25,540 nt of DNA from DATEJJ01 sp039649115 (lineage in GTDB: Bacteria; Actinomycetota; Actinomycetes; Mycobacteriales; Micromonosporaceae). Shown here one piece after another: positions 1 through 7,937 of the stretch; position 1 is the stretch's first letter; each line of letters opens with the position of its first letter. The DNA lies in assembly GCA_039649115.1 (NCBI GenBank), contig JBBWZQ010000367.1, forward strand, positions 1 to 25,540, given 5' to 3'. The position numbers and the translations under genes are program-made. The notes under the pieces are model-generated. The model ran no database searches. It worked only from the letters and a program-made list of their open reading frames with translations, and had not been told where the DNA came from.

Positions 1-128
1 TGGCCGTCCTCGTCGACGGGCATCCAGCGCCGGTCGCCGGCCAGACCCCACGGCTCCACCGCGGCGCCGTCGTGGTCCACGCGATGACACCCTTTCACGG
101 GGTACGTGTGGATCGAGGCGACGCGCAT
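1..128 (-). CDS. MOSC-domain protein, N-terminal fragment (cut by window edge)
   Basis: Reading the minus strand from an ATG at 128 gives 42 residues, open to the window edge, with the hallmark of the MOSC N-terminal beta-barrel: a YPVKG turn near residue 9, then GLAGDRRWM and VDEDG near residues 28-40. Family members are molybdenum-cofactor or pyridoxal-related sulfur-carrier proteins of about 220-280 residues; the catalytic half lies outside the window. A GGGAAG stretch about 12 bases upstream could be its ribosome site. It is divergent from the CDF transporter, which leaves only 52 bases between the two starts. The family call rests on this short motif block; substrate cannot be inferred. 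Confidence 0.72.
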   Translation of the reverse strand, partial: MRVASIHTYPVKGCHRVDHDGAAVEPWGLAGDRRWMPVDEDG

Positions 129-180
129 GCGGCAAGGGTACTTCCCGGTGCCGGACGGCCGGACGGGGGAAGATGGGCGC

Positions 181-1260
181 GTGCAGACCGACCACGACCA
201 TGATCACGACCATGACCACGGGCACGACCACGACCACGACCATGACCACGGGCACGACCACGGGGCGGGCACCGGTGGGCTGGCCGGCCTGTGGCACCGG
301 GTCAGCCACCTCGTCACCCCGCACTCGCACGACAGCGCCGACAAGGTGGACGCCGCCCTGTCCGCCAGCGCCGAAGGCATCCGGGCGCTGTGGCGGTCGA
401 TGGTCATCCTCGGCGTCACCGCGGCGCTGCAGGGGCTCGTCGTGCTCTGGTCCGGCTCGGTCGCGCTGCTCGGCGACACCCTGCACAACGTCGCCGACGC
501 GCTGACCGCGGTACCGCTGGCCATCGCGTTCGTGCTGGGCCGCCGGCCGCCCAACCGGCGGTACACCTACGGGTACGGGCGGGCCGAGGACCTCGCCGGC
601 GTGGTGATCGTCCTGGTCATCGCCGGATCCGCCGTGGCCGCGGCGGTGGCCGCGATCGAGCGCCTGATCCACCCCCAGCCGATCAGCCACCTGATCGCGG
701 TGGCGATCGCCGCGGTCGTCGGCTTCGCCGGCAACGAGTGGGTGGCGCAGTACCGGATCCGGGTCGGCCGGCGGATCGGGTCGGCCGCGCTGGTCGCCGA
801 CGGCCTGCACGCGCGGGCCGACGGGTACACCTCGCTGGCGGTCCTGGTCGGGGCGGCCGGGGTGGCGCTGGGCTGGCGCTGGGCCGACCCGGTGGTCGGG
901 CTGCTGATCACGGTCGCGATCCTGTTCGTGCTGCGGGACGCGGCCCGCGAGGTGTACCGGCGCCTCATGGACGCGGTCGACCCGGGCACGGTCGACGCGG
1001 TCGAGGCGACGCTGCGCGGCACCCCGGGCGTGATCGACGTCAGCGCGCTGCACCTCCGCTGGCTGGGGCACCAGTTGCGCGCCGAGTGCGCGATCGTGGT
1101 CGACACGCACCTGTCCGTGGTGGCGGCGCACACCATCGCGGTCGACGCCGAGCACCGGCTGATCCACGAGGTACCGCGGCTGACGGCGGCGCTCGTGCAC
1201 GCGGACCCGGCGCCGCACGCGGGCGCCGACCACCACGAGCCGCTGGCCGACCACCGCTGA
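181..1260 (+). CDS. Cation diffusion facilitator (CDF) family zinc/divalent metal exporter
   Basis: A 359-residue membrane transporter expected to export Zn2+ or a similar ion in exchange for protons. Residues 4-27 are an almost pure His-Asp tract, followed by a second His cluster before the first membrane segment. About six hydrophobic segments follow, then a cytoplasmic C-terminal ferredoxin-like domain. The two metal-site motifs are both HxxxD: LHNVAD in segment 2 and LHARAD in segment 5, the pattern of zinc-type CDF proteins. I chose GTG at 181 because GGGGGAAG (165-172) precedes it by 8 bases. An in-frame ATG at 106 would overlap the divergent MOSC gene and add residues unlike the family. 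The C-terminus is again His-rich. Metal specificity is inference. Confidence 0.9.
   Translation: MQTDHDHDHDHDHGHDHDHDHDHGHDHGAGTGGLAGLWHRVSHLVTPHSHDSADKVDAALSASAEGIRALWRSMVILGVTAALQGLVVLWSGSVALLGDTLHNVADALTAVPLAIAFVLGRRPPNRRYTYGYGRAEDLAGVVIVLVIAGSAVAAAVAAIERLIHPQPISHLIAVAIAAVVGFAGNEWVAQYRIRVGRRIGSAALVADGLHARADGYTSLAVLVGAAGVALGWRWADPVVGLLITVAILFVLRDAAREVYRRLMDAVDPGTVDAVEATLRGTPGVIDVSALHLRWLGHQLRAECAIVVDTHLSVVAAHTIAVDAEHRLIHEVPRLTAALVHADPAPHAGADHHEPLADHR
187..261 (+). repeat. His-Asp codon tandem repeat in the CDF gene
   Basis: The stretch is built from alternating GAC/GAT and CAC/CAT codons with occasional GGG/GGC. A 24-base unit beginning GACCATGACCACGGGCACG occurs twice, 33 bases apart. Such direct repeats can gain or lose units in frame, changing the length of the metal-binding tract without breaking the gene. 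Confidence 0.75.
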
Positions 1261-1264
1261 ACGC

Positions 1265-1309
1265 TTGCGGCGTGCATGAAAACATGCATACAGTACCGGC
1301 GTGCATGAA
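1265..1309 (+). promoter_or_regulatory. Promoter and putative operator of the regulator-hutI-hutH operon
   Basis: A -35-like TTGCGG (1265-1270) and a -10 TACAGT (1289-1294) are separated by 18 bases. Six bases after the -10 comes the GTG start at 1301, so the transcript is probably leaderless, and no Shine-Dalgarno is visible. The spacer holds a perfect inverted repeat, TGCATG-AAAA-CATGCA (1273-1288). The 12-mer GGCGTGCATGAA at 1269-1280 recurs at 1298-1309 over the start codon. This geometry fits repression by a regulator, most simply the RpiR protein encoded directly downstream. The binding protein is inference. Confidence 0.6.
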
Positions 1310-2164
1310 GGGCTGCTCGCAATGCTCGACGGGGTTCCGTTGACTCCGGCCCAGCGCCGGATCGCGCAGTCCCTGCTGGAGCACGCGGCCACGGCGGCCT
1401 ACCTGTCCAGCGGGGAGGTCGCGGAGCTCGCCGGGGTGAGCCAGCCCTCGGTGACCCGGTTCGCGATGGCGCTCGGCCACGACGGCTACCCCGCGCTGCG
1501 CAGGGCGCTGCGCGCGGAGGTGGTGCGCACGGACGCGCCGCGCGGCGACCCCCCGGGTGCCGGCGCGGCGGACCGGCGCAACGAGCTGCAGCGGGCCGTG
1601 CGGGCCGAGGCGGACAACCTGAACCGGCTGGCGGAGCGGCTCGCCGACGGCACCGCGGACCGCGCCGCCGCGATCGAGGCCGGGAAGCTGCTCGCGGAGA
1701 GCCGGCCGCTGCCGGTGCTCGGCATGCGGGCGGCGGCCCCGCTCGCCCGGTACTTCGGCTACTTCGCCGCCAAGGTGCACGCCGACGTCCGCGTGCTCGA
1801 TCAGGGCGGCAGCGTGCTGGTCGACCGGCTGGAGCAGGCGCGCGCGGGCGGCGCGCGCGCGGTCCTGGGCATCGTGCTGCCCCGCTACCCGCGCGAGGCG
1901 CTGGACGCGCTGCGCGAGGCGCGCGGCGCCGGGCTCTCCGTCGTCGTCCTGACTGACTCGCCGGTCAGCCCGGCGGCGGCGCTGGCCGACCTCACGCTGG
2001 TCGCGGCGGTCGGCTCGCGACTCGTGTTCGACCTGCACGCCGCGCCCATGGCCCTGGCCATGGTGCTGCTGCAGGCGATGTGTGACGCGGCACCGGCGCA
2101 GACCCAGGCGCGCCTGGAGGACTTCGAGTCCTCCGCGGCCCGGCGCGGCCTCTTCGTGGGATAA
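1301..2164 (+). CDS. MurR/RpiR family transcriptional regulator (HTH + SIS domain)
   Basis: A 287-residue cytoplasmic regulator. Residues about 1-77 form the RpiR-type helix-turn-helix, with LTPAQRRIAQSLLEH and the recognition part GEVAELAGVSQPSVTRFAMALG. Residues about 110-260 resemble a SIS domain, which in this family senses a phosphosugar or other small ligand. The gene begins with GTG right at the predicted transcription start. Its TAA stop lies 3 bases before the hutI start, so it should be co-transcribed with hutI and hutH, suggesting it controls histidine or imidazole-derivative degradation and its own promoter. No phosphosugar gene is adjacent, so a hut-related ligand is more likely here; that is inference. 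Confidence 0.88.
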   Translation: MHEGLLAMLDGVPLTPAQRRIAQSLLEHAATAAYLSSGEVAELAGVSQPSVTRFAMALGHDGYPALRRALRAEVVRTDAPRGDPPGAGAADRRNELQRAVRAEADNLNRLAERLADGTADRAAAIEAGKLLAESRPLPVLGMRAAAPLARYFGYFAAKVHADVRVLDQGGSVLVDRLEQARAGGARAVLGIVLPRYPREALDALREARGAGLSVVVLTDSPVSPAAALADLTLVAAVGSRLVFDLHAAPMALAMVLLQAMCDAAPAQTQARLEDFESSAARRGLFVG

Positions 2165-2167
2165 GGC

Positions 2168-3325
2168 ATGTCGACCGTCATCGAAGGCATCGCGGAGCTC
2201 GTCAGCAACGATCCGTCCTACGGGGACACTCCACTGGGGATGGTCCGGGATGCCGCGCTCGTCGTCGAGGACGGGCGGGTGTCGTGGGTCGGGCCGGCCA
2301 GCGGAGCACCCGCGGCGGACCGGCGGATCGACGCCGGAGGTGGTGCCGTCATCCCCGGCTTCGTGGACAGCCACGCGCACCTGGTGTTCGCGGGTGACCG
2401 GGCGGCCGAGTTCGCGGCGCGGATGGCGGGGCAGCCGTACACCGGCGGGGGGATCCGCACCACCGTCGCGGCGACCCGGGCCGCGCCGGACGGGGTGCTG
2501 CGCGCGAACGTGTCCCGCCTGGTGGGCGAGGCGCGCCGGCAGGGCACGACCACGATCGAGATCAAGAGCGGGTACGGGCTGTCTGTCGTGGACGAGGCGC
2601 GGTCGCTGCGGATCGCCCGGGAGTTCACCGGCGAGACGACGTACCTCGGCGCCCACGTCGTGCCGGAGGGATGCGACCCGGACGGCTACGTGGATCTGGT
2701 CTGTGGCGAGATGCTCGCCGCCGCCGCGCCGCACGCGACCTGGGTCGACGTGTTCTGCGAGCGGGGCGCCTTCGACGCCGACCAGTCGCGGGCGGTCCTC
2801 ACCGCCGGCGTCGAGGCCGGGCTGGGCGCGCGGGTCCACGCGAACCAGCTGGCCGCCGGGCCCGGGGTGCTCCTCGCCGTCGAGCTGGGTGCGGCCAGCG
2901 CGGACCACTGCACCCATCTGTCCACACGCGACATCGAGGCGCTCGCCGGCTCGCCGACCGTGGCCACGCTGCTGCCCGGTGCCGAGTTCTCCACCCGGTC
3001 GCCGTATCCCGACGCCCGGGCCCTGCTTGACGCGGGTGCGACCGTCGCGCTCGCGACCGACTGCAACCCGGGCTCCTCGTACACGTCGTCGATGCCGTTG
3101 TGCATCGCGCTCGCCGTACGGGAAATGCACATGACACCGGCGGAGGCGCTGTGGGCGGCCACGGCCGGTGGCGCCCGGGCGCTGCGCCGCACCGACGTCG
3201 GCCGGCTGAGTCCCGGCGCCCGCGCCGACTTCGCGATCCTCGACGCGCCCAGCTTCCTGCACCTCGCCTACCGGCCCGGTGTGCCACTGATCCGAACCGT
3301 TGTGCTCGATGGGGAACCGACATGA
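2168..3325 (+). CDS. hutI: Imidazolonepropionase (histidine degradation)
   Basis: Hydrolyses 4-imidazolone-5-propanoate to N-formimino-L-glutamate, the third step of histidine degradation; cytoplasmic metal-dependent amidohydrolase. At 385 residues it is slightly shorter than typical (about 400). Visible motifs are the metal-binding HAH at residues 69-71 in DSHAHLVFAGDR, the central EIKSGYGL, HANQL, ADHCTHLS, and the late ATDCNPGSSYTSSMP block characteristic of HutI. The start at 2168 follows the regulator's stop by 3 bases, and its TGA overlaps the hutH ATG (ATGA, 3322-3325), so translation is probably coupled through the operon. Urocanase (hutU), which makes its substrate, is not in the window. 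Confidence 0.95.
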   Translation: MSTVIEGIAELVSNDPSYGDTPLGMVRDAALVVEDGRVSWVGPASGAPAADRRIDAGGGAVIPGFVDSHAHLVFAGDRAAEFAARMAGQPYTGGGIRTTVAATRAAPDGVLRANVSRLVGEARRQGTTTIEIKSGYGLSVVDEARSLRIAREFTGETTYLGAHVVPEGCDPDGYVDLVCGEMLAAAAPHATWVDVFCERGAFDADQSRAVLTAGVEAGLGARVHANQLAAGPGVLLAVELGAASADHCTHLSTRDIEALAGSPTVATLLPGAEFSTRSPYPDARALLDAGATVALATDCNPGSSYTSSMPLCIALAVREMHMTPAEALWAATAGGARALRRTDVGRLSPGARADFAILDAPSFLHLAYRPGVPLIRTVVLDGEPT

Positions 3326-4860
3326 AGACCGTCACCGTCACGTCAGCCGGCGTCCAGGCCGCCGATGTCCTTGCCGTCGCCCGCGCCGACGCGCGCGTGG
3401 CGCTGGCGCCCGACGCGCTGCGGAGCATGGCGCGCAGCCGGGAGCTCGTGGACGCCATCGGCCGCGCGGGGCGGCCGGTCTACGGGGTGACGACCGGCTT
3501 CGGCGCGCTGGCCAGCACGTTCATCGCCCCGGAGCGGCGCGCCGAACTCCAGCACGCGCTCATCCGCTCACACGCGGCCGGGATCGGCGAGCCGGTACCG
3601 CGCGAGGTGGTGCGGGCCATGATGCTGCTGCGGGTACGGTCACTCGCGCTCGGCCAGTCCGGGGTACGGCCGCTGGTGGCACAGGCGCTGGTGGACCTGC
3701 TCAACCACGACATCACCCCGTGGGTACCGGAGCACGGCTCGCTGGGCGCGTCCGGTGACCTGGCTCCGCTGGCGCACTGTGCGCTCGTGCTGCTCGGCGA
3801 GGGCTGGGTGCGCGCCAAGGACGGGGCCCGGATGCTCGCGGCGGACGCGCTGAACGCGGCCGGGATACGCCCGATCAAGCTGTCCGCCAAGGAGGGGCTG
3901 GCGCTCGTCAACGGTACCGACGGCATGCTCGGCATGCTGCTGCTCGCCAGTGCCGACGCGGCCCACCTGTTCACCATGGCCGACGTGACCGCGGCGCTGG
4001 CCATCGAGGCGATGCTGGGCTCGGACCGGCCCTTCCACCCGGAGCTGCACGCGATCCGGCCGCATCCGGGACAGGCCGTCTCCGCGGCCAACATCCACCG
4101 CCTGCTCGCCGGTTCGTCCATCATGGACAGCCACCGCGACAACCTGGAGCACGCCGTGCAGGACGCGTACTCGATGCGCTGCGCGCCCCAGGTGGCCGGT
4201 GCGGCGCGGGACACGCTGGCCTTCGTGGACTCGGTGGCCGCCCGGGAGCTGGTATCCATAGTGGACAACCCGGTGGTCCTGCCGGACGGCCGGGTGGAGT
4301 CGACAGGTAACTTCCACGGGGCACCGCTCGGGTTCGCCGCGGACTTCCTGGCGATCGCGGCGGCCGAGGTCGGCGCGATCTCCGAGCGCCGGGTGGACCG
4401 GCTGCTGGACGTGTGCCGGTCCCGCGACCTGCCGGCGTTTCTCAGCCCCGATCCCGGCGTCAACTCGGGACTCATGATCGCGCAGTACACCGCCGCCGGC
4501 ATCGTCGCGGAGAACCGGCGCCTCGCCAGTCCCGCCAGCGTCGACTCGCTGCCCACCAGCGGGATGCAGGAGGACCACGTGAGCATGGGCTGGGCGGCCG
4601 GGCTGAAGTTGCGCACGGTACTCACGAACCTCGCCAGCCTGCTCGGGGTGGAGTTGCTGGCCGCCGTGCGGGGCCTGCAGTTGCGCGCACCGCTGGCGCC
4701 CTCCCCGGCCGGCCGGGCGGCGGTCGCGGCCGTGTCGGCGGTGGCCGGCGCACCGGGGCCCGACGTGTTTCTCGCACCGGTGCTGGAAGCCTGCCAGGAA
4801 CTGGTCACCGGCCGGTCATTGCGCGCCGGGATCGAGGCCGAGATCGGCCCGCTGCGCTGA
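3322..4860 (+). CDS. hutH: Histidine ammonia-lyase
   Basis: Deaminates L-histidine to trans-urocanate, the first step of histidine use; cytoplasmic homotetramer. The 512-residue length is normal for the family. The self-cyclising MIO triad Ala143-Ser144-Gly145 sits in GSLGASGDLAPLAH, and the catalytic Tyr lies in YGVTTGFG at about residue 54. The start at 3322 overlaps the hutI stop by 4 bases and follows GGGGAA. A longer upstream open frame would overlap hutI by more than 200 bases and lacks family similarity, so I rejected it. The gene ends 2 bases from the convergent lipoprotein gene. Related aromatic-amino-acid ammonia-lyases share these motifs, but the hutI partner settles the call. Confidence 0.95.
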   Translation: MKTVTVTSAGVQAADVLAVARADARVALAPDALRSMARSRELVDAIGRAGRPVYGVTTGFGALASTFIAPERRAELQHALIRSHAAGIGEPVPREVVRAMMLLRVRSLALGQSGVRPLVAQALVDLLNHDITPWVPEHGSLGASGDLAPLAHCALVLLGEGWVRAKDGARMLAADALNAAGIRPIKLSAKEGLALVNGTDGMLGMLLLASADAAHLFTMADVTAALAIEAMLGSDRPFHPELHAIRPHPGQAVSAANIHRLLAGSSIMDSHRDNLEHAVQDAYSMRCAPQVAGAARDTLAFVDSVAARELVSIVDNPVVLPDGRVESTGNFHGAPLGFAADFLAIAAAEVGAISERRVDRLLDVCRSRDLPAFLSPDPGVNSGLMIAQYTAAGIVAENRRLASPASVDSLPTSGMQEDHVSMGWAAGLKLRTVLTNLASLLGVELLAAVRGLQLRAPLAPSPAGRAAVAAVSAVAGAPGPDVFLAPVLEACQELVTGRSLRAGIEAEIGPLR

Positions 4861-4862
4861 GG

Positions 4863-5270
4863 TCAGGACGAGTTGGTCAGGAACGGGCGGCAGGCGACCT
4901 CCAGATCGTTCTGGAAGCCGCGTATCTTTGTCCGGTCCGGCGGCCGCACGGCCCAGCCGCGCACCACGTCGGCCAGGCTGAGCAGCGCGGTGCGCAGCAC
5001 GGTGTCGTCCGCGCCGCGCGCCGCCCTGCCGATCGCGGCCGACCACTGCTGGGTACGCGTCGTCAGGCGTTCGCCGCTGAACCCGAGGATGTCCCCGGCA
5101 TAGGTGTCGGTGACCTTGCGGACCGCAACGCATGCCGCTCGCCCGTTGGCCCGCACGTCCGTGGCGGGGATGGGGCTGTCAGTGGTGTCCGCCGCCGCCG
5201 ACGGCGTGCTGGCGGCACAGCCGGCGGCGGCCGTGAGCGCGACGAGCAACAAGCCGATCTGAGCGCGCAT
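4863..5270 (-). CDS. Small putative lipoprotein of unknown function
   Basis: A 135-residue protein with a short positively charged start, a hydrophobic stretch (IGLLLVALTAAAG) and a lipobox-like end AAAGC at residues 14-18, so it is probably exported and lipid-anchored at the cell membrane. The mature part has two further cysteines (AACVAV and EVACRPF) that might pair, and a mainly helical composition. The ATG at 5270 is preceded by AGGAGGAG, an excellent ribosome site. It lies 78 bases downstream of rdgB on the same strand and abuts hutH tail to tail. I recognise no domain; the M. tuberculosis rdgB region also has a nearby lipoprotein (lprD), but homology was not established. Confidence 0.75.
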   Translation of the reverse strand: MRAQIGLLLVALTAAAGCAASTPSAAADTTDSPIPATDVRANGRAACVAVRKVTDTYAGDILGFSGERLTTRTQQWSAAIGRAARGADDTVLRTALLSLADVVRGWAVRPPDRTKIRGFQNDLEVACRPFLTNSS

Positions 5271-5348
5271 CGCTCCTCCTGACTCCCGGCGCTCAAGGTA
5301 TCTCAGTCGGGAGCAACGCGCGGTTAACGATTCGAACTCGACGGTAAT

Positions 5349-5948
5349 TCACAGGTCACGAATGGAAACCTCACGCCGGATGACCTCGGCCAGCGCCCGA
5401 AACGCCCTACCCCGGTGGCTTATCGCGTCCTTCTCCGCCGCGGTGAGTTCCGCGTTGGTTCGCCTTTCGCCATCCGCCACGAAGATCGGGTCGTAACCGA
5501 ATCCCCCTTCACCGCGGGGCTGGCGGATGAGCCCGCCTCGCATTTCCCCGTCCACCACGAATTCGCGTCCGTCCGGCAGTGCCAATGCGGCGGCGCAGAC
5601 GAACGCGGCGCCCCGCTCGCTGTCCGGCAGATCCGCGATCTGTGCGAGTACCAGCTCCAGGTTGGCCCGGTCGTCGCCGTGCCGGCCGGACCAGCGTGCG
5701 CTGAACACGCCCGGCATGCCGTTCAGCACGTCCACCGCGAGGCCGGAGTCGTCGGCGACGGTGGGCAGGCCGGTGTGCCGCACCCCCTCGCGCGCCTTCA
5801 GGAGGGCGTTGTCGGCGAACGTGCGGCCGGTCTCCGGTACCTCGTCGTAGCTGGGCACGTCGGACAGGCTCACCACGGTGATCCCGGCCAGGATGCGGGC
5901 CAGCTCGACGAGCTTGTGCCGGTTGCGGGTGGCGAGAAGGACCTTCAC
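5349..5948 (-). CDS. rdgB: RdgB/HAM1 family XTP/dITP pyrophosphatase
   Basis: Hydrolyses non-canonical purine triphosphates (dITP, XTP, ITP) to monophosphates, keeping them out of DNA and RNA; cytoplasmic dimer. The 199 residues match the usual length. Motifs in order: LLATRNRHKLVEL at the N-terminus (substrate-binding T/SxNxxK), DDSGLAVDVLNGMPGVFSAR around residues 66-85, GGFGYDPIF and SHRGRAFRAL. Translation starts at a GTG (5948-5946) that overlaps the rph TGA by four bases (GTGA), so the two genes are almost certainly co-translated. The rph-rdgB pairing is the same as in M. tuberculosis Rv1340-Rv1341. Confidence 0.95.
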   Translation of the reverse strand: MKVLLATRNRHKLVELARILAGITVVSLSDVPSYDEVPETGRTFADNALLKAREGVRHTGLPTVADDSGLAVDVLNGMPGVFSARWSGRHGDDRANLELVLAQIADLPDSERGAAFVCAAALALPDGREFVVDGEMRGGLIRQPRGEGGFGYDPIFVADGERRTNAELTAAEKDAISHRGRAFRALAEVIRREVSIRDL

Positions 5949-6673
5949 GGTGCCAGCGCGGCCCGCTGGAACTCGGCCAGCCGCACGCAGCCGCCGACCG
6001 CCAGGTCGAGCAGCCCGTCCAGTTCGGACCGGCTGAACACGGCGCCCTCGCCGGTGCCCTGGACCTCGACGAAGTCGCCGGCGTTGGTGCAGACGACGTT
6101 CATGTCGACCTCGGCGACCACGTCCTCCTCGTAGCAGAGATCCAGCCGGGGCTGGCCGCCGATGATGCCCACGCTCACCGCCGAGATCGAACGGTGCAGC
6201 ACGTCGGCCGGGCGGCCCGCGAGCGCGTGCTGGCCGGCGAGCCAGGCCACCGCGTCAGCCAGCGCGACGTACCCGCCGGTGATCGCGGCGGTACGGGTGC
6301 CTCCGTCGGCCTGCAGCACGTCGCAGTCCAGCACGACCGAGTTCTCGCCGAGCGCGGCGAGATCGAGGCAGGCGCGCAGGCTGCGCCCGATCAGGCGGGA
6401 GATCTCGTGGGTACGGCCGCCGATGCGCCCCTTCACGCTCTCCCGGTCCGACCGGGTGGTGGTGGCCCGCGGCAGCATCGCGTACTCCGCGGTGACCCAG
6501 CCCAGTCCGGAGCCCTTGCGCCAGCGCGGCACGCCCTCCGTCACGCTGGCCGTGCAGAGCACGCGGGTCGCGCCGAACTCCACCAGCACGGAGCCTTCCG
6601 GATGGATGCTCCAGTTGCGGGTGATGGTGACCGGTCGCAGTTCATCGGGGGTACGTCCGTCTGGTCGCGCCAT
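5945..6673 (-). CDS. rph: Ribonuclease PH (tRNA nucleotidyltransferase)
   Basis: Phosphorolytic 3'-5' exoribonuclease that trims tRNA 3' ends; forms a hexamer in the cytoplasm. The 242 residues fit the family. Visible features are the N-terminal RPDGRTPDELRPVTI, GSVLVEFGATRVLCTASV, GWVTAEYAMLPRAT, the RxGRTHEISRLIGRSLRA block, and LDCDVLQADGGTRTAAITGG with the catalytic Asp region. The ATG at 6673 is chosen because the preceding 59 in-frame residues overlap the upstream glycosyltransferase gene and are not family-like. It starts 17 bases after that gene's stop and overlaps rdgB downstream. Confidence 0.95.
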   Translation of the reverse strand: MARPDGRTPDELRPVTITRNWSIHPEGSVLVEFGATRVLCTASVTEGVPRWRKGSGLGWVTAEYAMLPRATTTRSDRESVKGRIGGRTHEISRLIGRSLRACLDLAALGENSVVLDCDVLQADGGTRTAAITGGYVALADAVAWLAGQHALAGRPADVLHRSISAVSVGIIGGQPRLDLCYEEDVVAEVDMNVVCTNAGDFVEVQGTGEGAVFSRSELDGLLDLAVGGCVRLAEFQRAALAP

Positions 6674-6690
6674 GTGCCCCAGGGTAAACG

Positions 6691-7863
6691 TCAGGCCGCC
6701 AGTGGCGTCAACGCGGGTCGGGACGTGCCGAGTACCGCCTCGTAGTGCGCGATGAGCTCGTCGCACACCGCGCTCCAGCTGCGACCCAGTACCGCCCGGC
6801 GGCCCGCGGCGCCCATCGCGGCCCGCAGCTCCGGCTGCGCGACCAGGCACTCGGCCGCATCGGCGAGCGCGCCGGCCGAGTGCGGCTCCACCAGGTACCC
6901 GGTGCGGCCGTGCTCGACCAGGTCGGCCGGGCCCCCGGCATCGGGCGCGACGACCGGCAGGCCGCTCGCCGCCGCCTCCTGGATCGTCTGCCCGAACGTC
7001 TCATACGGTCCACTGTGGACGAACATGTCCAGGCTCGCGTAGATCCGGGCCAGCTGGGCGCCGTGCCGCGCGCCGAGGAACACCGCACCCGGCATCGCCT
7101 TGCGCAGCGCGCCCTCGACCGGGCCACTGCCCACGATGACCAGTCGGGTGCCGGGCAGCGACGCGACCGGGGCCAACAACTCCACCCGCTTCTCGATGGC
7201 CAGCCGCCCGACGTACCCGATCAGGATTTCGCCGTTGGGTGCCAACGCCCGGCGCAGCGCCGCGCTGCGGTGCGCGGGATCGAAGCGCCCGGCGTCCACC
7301 CCGCGCCGCCACAGCCACACCCGCTCGACGCCGTGCTCGTTCAGCGCGGTGGCCGAGGCCGTCGACGGCGCGAGGGTACGGTCGGCGGCGTTGTGGATGG
7401 CCCGCAGCCAGCGCCACGCGGCCGCCTCGCCCAGCCCGTTCACCCGGAGCACGGCGGCGGCCCGCCGCTGCCCGTACGCGGCGGCGTAGGACGGGATGTC
7501 GGTCTGGTAGACGGCGACCGTCGGCAGCCGCAGGTGCTGCGCCACCGCGCTGCCCCGCGCGCCGAGGAAGAACGGGCCGGCCAGGTGCACCAGGTCGGTA
7601 CCGTGGCTGACCAGCGCTTCGGCGATGCGCCGGCTGGGCAGGCCGAGGCGGAACGTCGGGTACCCCGGCATCGCGACCGACGGGACCCGCACGACGGGGT
7701 AGGGCAGCCGCCCGGCGACGCGGGGCAGCCCGGACGCGGGTTCGGGCGCGATGACCAGCGGGTGGTGGCCGCGGCCGACGAGGTGCTCGGCGATCCGCAG
7801 CACGGAATGCGCGACACCGTTGACGTCGGGCGGGAACGACTCAGAAACGATCGCGACTCGCAT
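6691..7863 (-). CDS. GT4 glycosyltransferase, MgtA/PimB-like GDP-mannose-dependent mannosyltransferase
   Basis: A 390-residue GT-B-fold enzyme. The N-terminal acceptor domain begins MRVAIVSESFPPDVNGVAHSV, and the middle contains VAVYQTDIPSYAAAYG and ADRTLAPSTA. The C-terminal nucleotide-sugar domain carries GYVGRLAIEKRVELL, FVHSGPYETFGQTIQEA (the E-x7-E region) and GLPVVAPDAGGPADLV. These blocks match what I know of M. tuberculosis Rv0557 (MgtA), which transfers mannose from GDP-mannose to a glycolipid acceptor on the inner face of the membrane. ATG 7863 is chosen over an upstream start at 7926 that adds 21 non-family residues. No strong ribosome site is visible. It lies between the MBL-fold gene and rph, where M. 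tuberculosis has no such gene. Confidence 0.85.
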   Translation of the reverse strand: MRVAIVSESFPPDVNGVAHSVLRIAEHLVGRGHHPLVIAPEPASGLPRVAGRLPYPVVRVPSVAMPGYPTFRLGLPSRRIAEALVSHGTDLVHLAGPFFLGARGSAVAQHLRLPTVAVYQTDIPSYAAAYGQRRAAAVLRVNGLGEAAAWRWLRAIHNAADRTLAPSTASATALNEHGVERVWLWRRGVDAGRFDPAHRSAALRRALAPNGEILIGYVGRLAIEKRVELLAPVASLPGTRLVIVGSGPVEGALRKAMPGAVFLGARHGAQLARIYASLDMFVHSGPYETFGQTIQEAAASGLPVVAPDAGGPADLVEHGRTGYLVEPHSAGALADAAECLVAQPELRAAMGAAGRRAVLGRSWSAVCDELIAHYEAVLGTSRPALTPLAA

Positions 7864-7937
7864 GCGGACAAAGTGACCGCAGCGGCGACACGCAGGACCA
7901 AAACCGGCTGACGTGTCGACGAACAATCAGTGATATC

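Noticed and set aside
106..180. Upstream ATG starts (106, 127) for the CDF transporter
   Set aside because: They overlap the divergent MOSC gene, add non-family residues, and lack the good ribosome site seen before GTG 181.
1040..3262. 740-residue open frame antisense to the regulator and hutI
   Set aside because: Opposes two well-supported genes, has Arg/Gly/Ala-biased translation and no recognisable domain. Long antisense frames are normal at this GC content.
5283..5313. CTCCCG/CGGGAG inverted repeat upstream of the lipoprotein gene
   Set aside because: Six-base arms with a 19-base loop are expected by chance in this composition.
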